In this document: piece after piece, positions 7,656 through 14,636 of the stretch | Layout: each line of letters starts with the position of its first letter | Position numbering within the stretch: position 1 is the first letter of the stretch | Source of the DNA: Zipacnadum sp036504235 | Lineage (GTDB): Bacteria; Armatimonadota; Zipacnadia; Zipacnadales; Zipacnadaceae | Direction of reading: 5' to 3' | DNA: 26,222 nucleotides | Assembly: GCA_036504235.1 (NCBI GenBank) | Contig: DASXVN010000018.1 | Coordinates: 1-26,222, forward strand | Program-made: the position numbers and the translations under genes | The notes under the pieces: generated by a model | The model's database searches: none | What the model was told of the DNA's origin: nothing | What the model saw: only the letters and a program-made list of their open reading frames with translations

Positions 7656-9296
7656 CTAGTGCCAGAAATGCCTCATCCCGCTAAACACCATCGCGATCCC
7701 CGCCTCATCCGCGGCGGCGATTACTTCGGCGTCGGCTTTGGAGCCTCCCGGCTGCAGGATGGCTACCGCGCCCGTCGCCGCCGCGGCGTCCAGGCCGTCT
7801 CTGGCCGGGAACATCGCGTCGCTGGCCAGGCAGGCGCCCGAGGCGCGCTTGCCGGCTTTGCGGGCGGCGATTACGCAGGAGTCAAAGCGGCTCATCTGGC
7901 CCGCGCCGCAGCCGACCAGGCGCGTGCCCTGCACCAGCACGATCGCGTTGCTCTTCACGTGCTTGGCGAGGCGGTCAGCGAAGAGCAGCGAGGCGATCTG
8001 CTCGGGCGTCGGCTGCTTTTTGGTGACCACTTTCAGGTCCGCCGCGGTCGCGAAAGCCAGGTCCGGGGTCTGGACGACCAGGCCGCCGGGGATCTTCTTG
8101 AGGTCCAGGTCGCGCTTGCGGCCTTCCGGGCAGAAGTCCTCCAGGAGCATCACCCGCAGGTTCTTGCGGCGCTTGAGCAGCTCCAGGGCCTCCGGCTCGT
8201 AGCCGGGGGCGATGATCGCCTCGACGAAGGCGCTGATGATGTTGGAGTCGGCGTCCCCGGATTCCTCGCGGTAGCGGGGGGCGATGGTCTCCTGCAGGTA
8301 GGCGTTGTTGCCGATGATCTCGGCGGTGGCCTTGTCCACGACACGGTTGAGGCCGATGACGCCGCCGAACGCGGAGATGGGATCAACGGCCCAGGCGGTC
8401 TCGAAAGCCTCGCGCAGCGTGGCCGCGGTGGCCGCGCCGCAGGGGGTGAGGTGCTTGACGATGATCGCGGTCGGCTCCTCAAAGTCGCGGGCCGCCTCCA
8501 GCGCCGCGGTCAGGTCCAGGTAGTTGTTGAAGGACAGCTCCCGCTCGCCCCACAGCTTCTCCGCGTGGGCCAGACCCGGCTCCGGCGCGTTGATCTGGGC
8601 ATAGAGCGCGGCGGCCTGGTGCGGGTTCTCACCATAGCGCAGGTCCTCGCCCTGCTTGGCGTACCACGGGGCGAAGTATTGTGGGAAGCGCGTCGGTTCG
8701 GCAGCGAAGGCCGGGGAGAGGTAGCTGGTGATGGCCGCGTCATACTGGCCGGTGTGGGCGAAGACCTCCAGCGCGAGCTGGCGGCGGGTTTCCGCGGAGA
8801 CCTCGCCGTCGCTGGCGCGCATCTCCTCGAGAATCCGATCATACCAGGAGGGGTTGCAGACCACGGCGACGCTGGCGAAATTCTTGGCCGCCGAGCGCAG
8901 CATGGTAGGCCCGCCGATGTCGATATTCTCCACCGCGTCTTCCAGGGTGACGTCGGGCTTAGCGACGGTCTGCTGGAAGGGGTAGAGGTTGACCACGACG
9001 AGGTCAATCATCTCAATGCCGTGCGCGGCCGCCTGGGCCATATGCTCCTCGTTGTCGCGGCGGGCGAGCAGGCCCCCGTGGACCTTGGGGTGCAGGGTCT
9101 TGACCCGTCCCTCCATCATCTCGGGGAAGCCGGTGTAGTCCTCCACCGCGGTGACCTCGATACCGGCCTCCTCCAGCGAGCGTTTGGTGCCGCCGGTGGA
9201 GAGGATCTTCACGTCCATGGCGCGGAGGCCGCGGGCGAAATCAACCAGGCCGGTCTTGTCGGAAACGCTGAGCAAAGCGAGCTTAATCTTAGGCAT
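7656..9296 (-). CDS. purH: Bifunctional AICAR formyltransferase / IMP cyclohydrolase
   Basis: Catalyses the last two steps of IMP synthesis: formylation of AICAR with 10-formyl-tetrahydrofolate, then ring closure. The reading frame is open to 9347, but I start at 9296: MPKIKLALLSVSDKTG is where the family begins, and GGAGGG lies ten bases upstream; this gives 546 residues. The N-terminal MGS-like cyclohydrolase domain (1 to about 200) has LLSVSDKTGL, STGGTKRSLEEAG and VVNLYPFQ. The C-terminal transformylase domain has RYGENPHQ, FNNYLDLTAAL, the catalytic KHLTPCG (usually KHxNPCG), GCGAGQMSRFDS and FSGMRHFWH at the end. It is preceded by a consensus sigma-70 promoter and followed by the TIR-like orphan and glyA. 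Its substrate 10-formyl-THF derives from the GlyA product, so the local grouping makes metabolic sense. Confidence 0.97.
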   Translation of the reverse strand: MPKIKLALLSVSDKTGLVDFARGLRAMDVKILSTGGTKRSLEEAGIEVTAVEDYTGFPEMMEGRVKTLHPKVHGGLLARRDNEEHMAQAAAHGIEMIDLVVVNLYPFQQTVAKPDVTLEDAVENIDIGGPTMLRSAAKNFASVAVVCNPSWYDRILEEMRASDGEVSAETRRQLALEVFAHTGQYDAAITSYLSPAFAAEPTRFPQYFAPWYAKQGEDLRYGENPHQAAALYAQINAPEPGLAHAEKLWGERELSFNNYLDLTAALEAARDFEEPTAIIVKHLTPCGAATAATLREAFETAWAVDPISAFGGVIGLNRVVDKATAEIIGNNAYLQETIAPRYREESGDADSNIISAFVEAIIAPGYEPEALELLKRRKNLRVMLLEDFCPEGRKRDLDLKKIPGGLVVQTPDLAFATAADLKVVTKKQPTPEQIASLLFADRLAKHVKSNAIVLVQGTRLVGCGAGQMSRFDSCVIAARKAGKRASGACLASDAMFPARDGLDAAAATGAVAILQPGGSKADAEVIAAADEAGIAMVFSGMRHFWH

Positions 9297-9365
9297 GTTG
9301 GTGAACCCTCCGGTGGGCAGGAAAGCAACAGAGTGGGGGTGCGACAAAGCGTGAGCGCCGAGGCA

Positions 9366-9394
9366 ATTATAGCCCGGCCGGAGGGGGCTGTCAA
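9366..9394 (-). promoter_or_regulatory. Consensus sigma-70 promoter for purH
   Basis: On the minus strand TTGACA (9389-9394) is separated by exactly 17 bases from TATAAT (9366-9371): both hexamers are perfect consensus. Transcription would begin near 9359, leaving a leader of about 60 bases before the purH ATG at 9296. The -35 box overlaps the U-run of the terminator hairpin of the upstream protease gene. I see no obvious PurR-type operator. Confidence 0.85.
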
Positions 9395-9432
9395 AAGCCC
9401 GAGGCGGGCACGGGAGGTGCGCCGCCTCGGGC
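9393..9432 (-). terminator. Rho-independent terminator of the subtilase gene
   Basis: On the minus strand GCCCGAGGCGG (9422-9432) and CCGCCTCGGGC (9397-9407) form a perfect 11-bp stem with a 14-base loop, followed directly by TTTT (9393-9396). It is about 30 bases downstream of the protease stop codon. Confidence 0.8.
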
Positions 9433-9464
9433 GGGGATCGTCGGGGGAGGGGAGTCGCGGAAGC

Positions 9465-10613
9465 CTACCGGCTGGCCAGGAAGGCGTTCACTTCGCCGGC
9501 GCCCGTATACGTCGCTACGTCGATATGAGTGGCCGTGGACTGCATGTCTGCGACCACCTGATCCGGCGTGTAACCCGGGTGCCGGGCGAGGACTAGCGCG
9601 GCCACTCCCGCCACGTGCGGGGAGGCCATGGAGGTGCCGCTCATGCGGCCATAGTAGCCGGTGAGAATCGTGGAGCGGATGGCCACGCCCGGGGCGGACA
9701 GCTCGACCTTGCCGAAGTTGCTGAAGGAGACTCGGTTGCCGTACATGTCGGTGGCCGCCACCGAGACTACCTCGGGATACGCCGCCGGGTAGAGGGTAGG
9801 CCCATCGTTGTTGCCGGCGGCGGCGATCAGCACGACACCTGCCTGATAGGCCGCGGTCACGGCGTCATGGAAGGATTGGAGATCGGCGGACAGCCCCAGG
9901 GACATGTTGACGATCTGCATGTTGTTGGCGACCGCCCAGTTGAGCCCCTCGATGATGTCCGAGGTGTAGCCGGAGCCGCTGCTATCCAGGACCTTAACCG
10001 CATACAGATTGGCGCCGGGGGCCACGCCGATCACGCCGATGCTGTTATCGCAGGCGGCGATGATGCCGGCCACGTGCGTGCCGTGACCGTTGTCATCGGC
10101 GTAGCTCGCGCCCGGGGTGATGGTGTTGTAGCCGCCGTAGATATTGGCCTGCAAGTCGGGGTGGGTGAGGTCGATGCCGGTGTCCAGGGTGCAGACCCGG
10201 ACGCCGGCGCCGGTGTCGGTCGGCCAGGCGCGGCGGGACAGGATGTACTTGACGCCCCAGGGGATAGCCTGAGCGGGCTGGACCTGCTGCACCGCTTGCG
10301 GGCTCACCAGTCCAAGGGCTTGCACCGGCAGGTCGTCTTCGACGTACGCCACCTGGAAGGGGCGGGCCTGAGCGGAGACGGTGCCGGCGGGGAACTCGGC
10401 TACGACGGCATTGATGAGAGGGAGATGCTTGAGACCGCCACAGCCCATGCCATGCACCACGGCCTCCTGCTGACCTGCATCATTTATCTCGGAGCGGAAG
10501 ACGACGATTTTTCTCTGCATCGGCTGGCCTAGAGCCAGTGCGGGCAGCAGCGCCACCAAAACCAAAACGATCGCTACCCGGTAAAACGAACTACTCCACC
10601 ACATACGCTGCAT
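9465..10613 (-). CDS. Secreted subtilisin-like serine protease (S8) with I9 propeptide
   Basis: Exported endopeptidase of 382 residues when started at 10613. That ATG has AAGGAG eight bases upstream and gives a classical signal peptide: MQRMWWSSSFYR, then a hydrophobic core to LALGQP at about residue 30. An upstream in-frame ATG at 10709 lacks both. Residues about 36-97 fit the I9 inhibitor propeptide (KIVVFRSEINDAG ... YVEDDLPVQA). The catalytic domain has the full triad: D144 in CTLDTGIDLTHPDL, H177 in NGHGTHVAG and S328 in GTSMASPHVAG, with the oxyanion Asn in AAAGNNDG. There is no C-terminal extension or anchor, so the mature enzyme is probably free in the periplasm or medium. A hairpin with a U-run stands only 27 bases before the start codon, suggesting attenuation or termination of upstream transcription. 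Family secure, substrate unknown. Confidence 0.95.
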   Translation of the reverse strand: MQRMWWSSSFYRVAIVLVLVALLPALALGQPMQRKIVVFRSEINDAGQQEAVVHGMGCGGLKHLPLINAVVAEFPAGTVSAQARPFQVAYVEDDLPVQALGLVSPQAVQQVQPAQAIPWGVKYILSRRAWPTDTGAGVRVCTLDTGIDLTHPDLQANIYGGYNTITPGASYADDNGHGTHVAGIIAACDNSIGVIGVAPGANLYAVKVLDSSGSGYTSDIIEGLNWAVANNMQIVNMSLGLSADLQSFHDAVTAAYQAGVVLIAAAGNNDGPTLYPAAYPEVVSVAATDMYGNRVSFSNFGKVELSAPGVAIRSTILTGYYGRMSGTSMASPHVAGVAALVLARHPGYTPDQVVADMQSTATHIDVATYTGAGEVNAFLASR

Positions 10614-10635
10614 TCTCGTTTCTCCTTGGCATAAT

Positions 10636-10658
10636 AAAAGACTCGCGGCTAGCGAGTC
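10636..10658 (-). terminator. Terminator-like hairpin just before the subtilase start (possible attenuator)
   Basis: On the minus strand GACTCGC (10652-10658), loop TAGCC and GCGAGTC (10640-10646) form a 7-bp stem followed by TTTTATTAT. It ends about 23 bases before the protease ATG. It may end the GH5-like transcript whose gene stops at 10888. Because so little space remains for a promoter downstream, it may instead regulate the protease leader. The 10659-10887 spacer is less GC-rich, has a TATAAA at 10718-10723 and a small TGTGT/ACACA hairpin, and shows no gene or riboswitch I can recognise. Confidence 0.5.
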
Positions 10659-10887
10659 TCCCCCCCCCGCGCATGGGACGGTAAAAGATATGCTTGTGTT
10701 CCGGTACACAGAAAGATTTTATAAAGCACAGTGTCCTTATCCCTAAAACAAGCAATAAAGGGGCCAAAAATCCATTTCCTAGGGCATATGGGGAGGCGAA
10801 GTCCCGGCAGGCACTCCGGTACGGGGCAAGAAGTGGTCAATGCACGGTAAAGGCCGATAAATACGGGGTAAATACGGCTGGGGGAGG

Positions 10888-12813
10888 CTAGGACAACCTC
10901 AAGTGAATGACGGCCCCCGCATAGGCGGGAAGGACCAGGTGCAAAACTCCGGGGGAGAATCGCCCCTCCCCGGCCAGGACCTCGGCGGAGGCAATCTGGG
11001 GGGCCGCGATCAGGTCCACGGTCAGGAGATGGGGCGAATTGTTGATCGCTACCGCGGCTACCGAGCCGTCCGCTAGCGGATGCTCGCTCAGGTACAGGCG
11101 GGGGGTGTCATCCGGCTTGCGCAGGAGGCGCTGGGTCAGGACCGGCGCGGCCACCAGGCGGTAGAGGGGAAGATAGGGCGCCAACTCGTCGCCGCCGACG
11201 CCGCGATCCAGCGCCAGGCCGGTCTCCAAGCCCGCGAACAGGCAGTACAATCGCCCGGCCCCGTGGGCGCAGACCGTCAGCAGCGGCTCGCCGGTATCGT
11301 CCACCGCCAGGACCTCGGCCTCATGGACCTGCACGTCGTAGGCACGCTCGGTGGGCGCGAGGGGGAGAGTCATGGTTCCTAGCTCTGGGGCGCGCAGGGT
11401 CACCGGCGTCAGGCGCTGGCCCCGGCGGAGGATCTCCACGCCACTGAGCGCCGCAAAGCCGGCCACCGCGCCGTCCGCCAGACTCAGGTAGACGGTGGCC
11501 CCGGCGGCCATCCGCTCGCGCAACTCCGCCCACCGCGGCGCGGGCAGCCCCTGGTTGCCGGTCAGCGCAGGCACCAGGTACAGTTCCGCCTCCGGCAGGG
11601 AGCGGTCGCTGGGGACGAACTGCACGTCGAAACCGGCCTGCCGGGCCAGGCAGAAGCTCATCAGCGCCGCCGCCCACTGGTCCTGCTCGGGCGAGAGCAC
11701 GCAGACCGCCTCCCGGCGCGGCGCGGGGAGCGCCGCCAGTTCCGGCGGCAGCGCGTCCAGCATCGCCGCGAAGTTGCGGTACTCCTCGGCGGTCGGGCGC
11801 GGCCGGCGCTCGGCGTCCAGCAGCCCCAGTTCGGCCTCCATGGCGATGGAGTCGTAGGGGTAGTCGGCCACCCGGTCAAAGTCAAAGGAGCACCACCACA
11901 GGCAGCCGCGGATCCCTTCCGCCCACAGGTTCCACAGGTTGCCGCGGAGGTGCTCGGCCGCCGTCTGCCGCCCGGCGTACATCGGCCCCAGGCAGCCGAT
12001 CTCCTCGGCCAGACAAGGGCGGCGCCCCAGGTCGCTCTGCAGGCGCGCGGCGACGGTGGCGTGCAGGAGTGTGCGTTCCTCGCCCAGCGGCCAGCCCATC
12101 ACGTGCGGCATCCAGTGGGGGTAAGAGTGCGCGGTGACCAGGTCAAACAGCTCGCCGAGGTCCGGCGGCGCCCAGGAACTGCCTCCGTCCAACTCGCCCC
12201 ACAGGCCCGAGAGCACGGGGCGCGTCGGATCGGTCGCCCGAATAGCGTCGCCCAGGGCCTGCATCCAGCGCCAGGCCTCCTCCCGGCCGGTGACGCTGCC
12301 CAGGCAGTTGCACTCGTTGCCCAGCTCCCAGGCGAGGATCCCGGAGCGGTCGCGGAAGCGTTCCACCAGGCCCTTGACCAGCCGCACCTCCCACTGCACG
12401 CAGAGGGGATCGGTGAGCAGGTTGCGGTTAGCCAGAGCCGCCGGCACGAACAACCGCCCGCTCATCCAGCCGGTCAGCAGGGGCACAATCAGTTGCAGCC
12501 GGCGCTCCTCGGCCAGGTCCACCAAGTGCGCGAAACGCTCCAGCATGGTCTCGTCGAGGCCGGCGCGACCGGCGGGGGTGTCGGGTCGAGGTTGACCGGC
12601 CAGCCGCATCTCTATTAGCCTGCCGGCGAAGCCATAGACGGGGTCCAGGGGCTGGAAATCGGGCCACAGGGGAAAGACGCGCAGGACTCGCTGGCCGCAC
12701 TCCGCCAGGGCGTCGAAGTCTCGCGCCACCACCTCGGCGTCCCAGCGGCTCCACATGAAGGCCCCGGCGTGGGAGGCCCAGTAGTTGCATCCGAGCAGGA
12801 AGTTCTCGTTCAT
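10888..12813 (-). CDS. GH5-like glycoside hydrolase (mannanase/cellulase-type TIM barrel)
   Basis: Retaining glycosidase of 641 residues with a clan GH-A barrel (about 1-350) and a C-terminal beta-rich part (about 370-641). The start of the barrel is typical: FLLGCNYWASHAGAFMW, then CGQRVLRVFPLWPDFQP. The acid/base pair is N166-E167 in AWELGNECNCLG, H229 and Y231 lie in AHSYPHW, and the nucleophile is most likely E271 in CLAEEIGCLG. No signal peptide is visible, so the enzyme is probably cytoplasmic and works on imported oligosaccharides. The C-terminal region ends with a strand-rich segment (SEHPLADGSVAAVAINNSPH) like the accessory domains of beta-galactosidase or glucanase relatives. It starts 31 bases after nadA ends, with a GGAGG-like sequence in that gap, so it may share the nadA transcript. 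Substrate uncertain. Confidence 0.85.
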   Translation of the reverse strand: MNENFLLGCNYWASHAGAFMWSRWDAEVVARDFDALAECGQRVLRVFPLWPDFQPLDPVYGFAGRLIEMRLAGQPRPDTPAGRAGLDETMLERFAHLVDLAEERRLQLIVPLLTGWMSGRLFVPAALANRNLLTDPLCVQWEVRLVKGLVERFRDRSGILAWELGNECNCLGSVTGREEAWRWMQALGDAIRATDPTRPVLSGLWGELDGGSSWAPPDLGELFDLVTAHSYPHWMPHVMGWPLGEERTLLHATVAARLQSDLGRRPCLAEEIGCLGPMYAGRQTAAEHLRGNLWNLWAEGIRGCLWWCSFDFDRVADYPYDSIAMEAELGLLDAERRPRPTAEEYRNFAAMLDALPPELAALPAPRREAVCVLSPEQDQWAAALMSFCLARQAGFDVQFVPSDRSLPEAELYLVPALTGNQGLPAPRWAELRERMAAGATVYLSLADGAVAGFAALSGVEILRRGQRLTPVTLRAPELGTMTLPLAPTERAYDVQVHEAEVLAVDDTGEPLLTVCAHGAGRLYCLFAGLETGLALDRGVGGDELAPYLPLYRLVAAPVLTQRLLRKPDDTPRLYLSEHPLADGSVAAVAINNSPHLLTVDLIAAPQIASAEVLAGEGRFSPGVLHLVLPAYAGAVIHLRLS

Positions 12814-12844
12814 GGCGGCGCCTCGGGAGGAAGAAGTCCGGTCT

Positions 12845-13756
12845 CTAGCCCAGCTCGATCATCCGCTGCACCGACTGCCGGGCGCGGACGGCGATCTCCT
12901 CGGGAATGGTGATCTCCGTCGTCAGATCGCGCAGGGAGGCCACCAGCTTGGGCAGGGTGGTCATCTTCATGTTGGGGCAGACCGCCTCGCCCAGTGGGTG
13001 GAAGGTCTTCTCCGGGTACCGGCGGCGCAGTTGGTGCAGCAGGCCGACCTCGGTGACCACGATGATCTCGGTCGCCTCGGTCTCGCCGGCCCAGCGCAGC
13101 ATGCCGCTGGTGGAGAGCACCGCGTCGGCCAGCGCCAGGATATCTTCCGGACACTCGGGGTGCGCCATGACTACGGCCTGCGGATGCTCGGTCTTGAGTT
13201 GCAGGATAGACTCGGGGCGGATGCGCCAGTGGGTGGGGCAAAAACCGGGGTAGCTGATGATCTCCTTGTCCGGGACCTGCCGCGCCACCCAGGCGCCCAG
13301 GCACTGGTCGGGGATAAAGAGAATCCGCCGCTCCGGCAGCGAGCGGACCACGGCCGGGGCGTTGGCGGAGGTGCAGCAGACCTCCGACTCGGCCTTGACC
13401 GCCGCGCTGGTGTTGACGTAGGCCACCACGGGCGCGCCGGGATGCTGGGCCTTAAAGTCCCGGAGCTGCTCGGCGGTGATCATGTCGGCCATGGGGCAGC
13501 CGGCCCGCGGCTCGGGTATCAGGACCAGCTTGTCCGGCGAGAGCAGTTTGGCGGTCTCCGCCATGAAGTGGACGCCGCAAAAGACGATGACCTCGGCGTC
13601 GGTCGCCGCGGCCTGGCGGCTGAGCCCCAGGGAGTCGCCGACGAAATCGGCGGCGTCCTGCACCTCGGGAAGTTGGTAGTTGTGCGCCAGAATCACCGCG
13701 TGGCGCTGCGCTTTCAGGGTCTGTAATTCATCCAGCAGGTCGGCGTTATCGCTCAT
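12845..13756 (-). CDS. nadA: Quinolinate synthase A
   Basis: Iron-sulphur enzyme that condenses iminoaspartate with dihydroxyacetone phosphate to quinolinate in de novo NAD synthesis. I start at 13756 (MSDNADLLDEL), where GAGGTG stands seven bases upstream. The open frame reaches 13879, but that extension is encoded by repeat-rich spacer. The product has 303 residues, typical of the short NadA group. The [4Fe-4S] ligands are C87 (AGCPMADM), C173 (GFCPTHW) and C260 (VCPNMK); their spacing of 86 and 87 residues matches characterised NadA proteins. Other landmarks are AHNYQLPEVQDAADFVGDS, FCGVHFMAETAK, HPECPED and STSGM. No nadB or nadC is nearby in the window. The GH5-like gene follows after 31 bases, an unexplained pairing. 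Confidence 0.97.
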   Translation of the reverse strand: MSDNADLLDELQTLKAQRHAVILAHNYQLPEVQDAADFVGDSLGLSRQAAATDAEVIVFCGVHFMAETAKLLSPDKLVLIPEPRAGCPMADMITAEQLRDFKAQHPGAPVVAYVNTSAAVKAESEVCCTSANAPAVVRSLPERRILFIPDQCLGAWVARQVPDKEIISYPGFCPTHWRIRPESILQLKTEHPQAVVMAHPECPEDILALADAVLSTSGMLRWAGETEATEIIVVTEVGLLHQLRRRYPEKTFHPLGEAVCPNMKMTTLPKLVASLRDLTTEITIPEEIAVRARQSVQRMIELG

Positions 13757-13841
13757 CAGTGTCACCTCAGCAGTAGCTGGGGAGGGAATTCGGCGGGGGA
13801 GGGAGGGGGACCTCCCCTGCGGCGGGGCGGTCCGTGTCGTT

Positions 13842-14059
13842 CGTAGGGGCGGAGCTTGCTCCGCCCGCGGCCACCGCACCCCCCCGGCTCGCCGTGGCGC
13901 TCCCTTCTGCGCCCCTGTCTCTCTTCGCGCTCGTGGCCTTTGCCATTCTCCCCCTCTCCCAAGGTCCCCCGCGGGAGAGGGGGCCGGGGGGTGAGGTTGA
14001 ACTGGCGAACGGCCTCCCCCGTCCGCCCTGACGCGGGCGGAGCAAGCTCCGCCCCTACG
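13842..14059. repeat. 28-bp perfect inverted repeat pair (CGTAGGGGCGGAGC type)
   Basis: Positions 13842-13869, beginning CGTAGGGGCGGAGCTTGC, are the exact reverse complement of 14032-14059. They bracket 162 bases that include one CCCCCTCTCCC palindrome. Related hairpins beginning GTAGGG occur at about 16283, 16334 and 16391 and at the left edge of the window. Confidence 0.85.
13950..13999. repeat. CCCCCTCTCCC/GGGAGAGGGGG palindromic element, copy 1
   Basis: Arms CCCCCTCTCCC (13950-13960) and GGGAGAGGGGG (13973-13983) surround a 12-base loop. The element continues into GGGGGGTGAGGTTGAACTGG. Copy 2 at 14102 is in the same orientation and the copy at 16489 is inverted. Confidence 0.85.
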
Positions 14060-14101
14060 CCGAAACGACTCCCTCCCCCGCCGTTTGCCGTTTGCCGTGC
14101 T

Positions 14102-14160
14102 CCCCCTCTCCCAAGCCGGAGGCGCGGGAGAGGGGGCCGGGGGGTGAGGTTGAACTGGCG
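14102..14160. repeat. CCCCCTCTCCC/GGGAGAGGGGG palindromic element, copy 2
   Basis: Arms CCCCCTCTCCC (14102-14112) and GGGAGAGGGGG (14126-14136), with a different 13-base loop from copy 1. The same flank (GAGGTTGAACTGGCG) runs to 14160, so the flank is part of the mobile or duplicated unit. Confidence 0.85.
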
Positions 14161-14221
14161 TCCTGCCTCCACCCCTGCTCCTTACCGCTGCCGCCGCCCA
14201 CTTTGCTACCGCGCACCCCGG

Positions 14222-14250
14222 TTGTATTTCCCCCGCAAACGTGGTACGCT
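14222..14250 (+). promoter_or_regulatory. Candidate sigma-70 promoter for the cimA T-box transcript
   Basis: TTGTAT (14222-14227) and TACGCT (14245-14250) are spaced by 17 bases. A start near 14257 would place the T-box stem I about 15-25 bases downstream, as is usual. The hexamers are imperfect, so this rests mainly on spacing and position. Confidence 0.5.
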
Positions 14251-14270
14251 TTTCTCAACAACATACTTGA

Positions 14271-14569
14271 AAGGCTGTGACGGGGAAGAGTAGTCGGCGC
14301 AGGCGCCTCAAAGCGAGCCGGGGACGGTGGAAGCCCGGTGGAACGCGCGCTGACGAAAATCACCCCCGAGCCGCCGCCCCAACCCCGCAGAATTGCGGCC
14401 AGTAGGCGCGGACGGTTACCCCACCGTTATCCGGGGAAGGCATCGGTAGGCGCTGTTTGTCCTCCCCGTGCCCGGCCGAGCGGGCGGCAATCTTGCCGCC
14501 AAACAGAGTGGTACCGCGGACCTTCTCAGGCCCGTCTCTGCAATCCAGAGACGGGTCTGTTTGCGTTTT
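14271..14569 (+). ncRNA. T-box leader, isoleucine (AUC) specifier, controlling cimA
   Basis: tRNA-sensing transcriptional leader. Stem I base: GGGG (14282-14285) pairs with CCCC (14364-14367). The specifier loop has AGAGTA (14287-14292) on its 5' side and GAAAATCA (14355-14362) on its 3' side. The triplet ATC (14359-14361), followed by a purine, reads isoleucine. The distal stem I carries the typical GCGAGCC and GGTGGAAGCCCGG. Stem III is a perfect 8-bp hairpin, GGCGGCAA/TTGCCGCC (14483-14500). The T-box core GAGTGGTACCGCGG is at 14506-14519; its TGGT can pair with the tRNA end ACCA. The competing terminator lies at 14531-14569. cimA makes an isoleucine precursor, so the specifier and the regulated gene agree. 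The open frame that spans this leader in phase with cimA is not coding. Confidence 0.95.
14531..14569 (+). terminator. T-box intrinsic terminator
   Basis: CCCGTCTCTG (14531-14540), loop CAATC and CAGAGACGGG (14546-14555) form a perfect 10-bp stem, followed by a T-rich run to 14569. The 5' arm overlaps the antiterminator pairing CAGAG (14504-14508) with CTCTG (14536-14540), so the two folds exclude each other. Confidence 0.93.
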
Positions 14570-14636
14570 GGGGCGGTCCCGCGCCGCGCCGGCGACGAGC
14601 CAGGACCGCACCCGACCCGTGCCAGGAGGCGAAGTC

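Larger units (their letters stand above)
13757..14244. repeat. Gene-free repeat-rich spacer between nadA and cimA
   Basis: No credible gene lies here; the open frames are low-complexity Pro/Arg/Gly translations of repeats. The stretch holds an exact 28-bp inverted pair at 13842-13869 and 14032-14059; each half is itself a hairpin with arms GGGCGGAGC and GCTCCGCCC. It also holds two direct copies of the CCCCCTCTCCC palindrome at 13950-13983 and 14102-14136, both continuing into GGGGGGTGAGGTTGAACTGG. nadA reads out to the left and cimA to the right, so any nadA promoter must lie here, but none is evident. Confidence 0.85.

Noticed and set aside
7608..9596. Very long plus-strand open frame (662 codons) opposite purH
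   Set aside because: It is the antisense of a certain purH gene and its neighbours. The product is a Gly/Val/Arg/Leu-rich shadow, typical of frames opposite high-GC codons.
10659..10887. Cyclic di-GMP or other known riboswitch before the subtilase
   Set aside because: I searched the minus-strand leader for the conserved GEMM core and other familiar motifs and found none.
13757..14244. Several 60-145 codon open frames in both strands of the nadA-cimA spacer
   Set aside because: They translate GC-rich palindromes into Pro/Arg/Gly-rich text, overlap one another on both strands and lack start signals.
14457..14636. N-terminal extension of CimA in phase upstream of 14637
   Set aside because: This stretch is the T-box antiterminator and terminator, and the family begins at the ATG at 14637, which has AGGAGG upstream.
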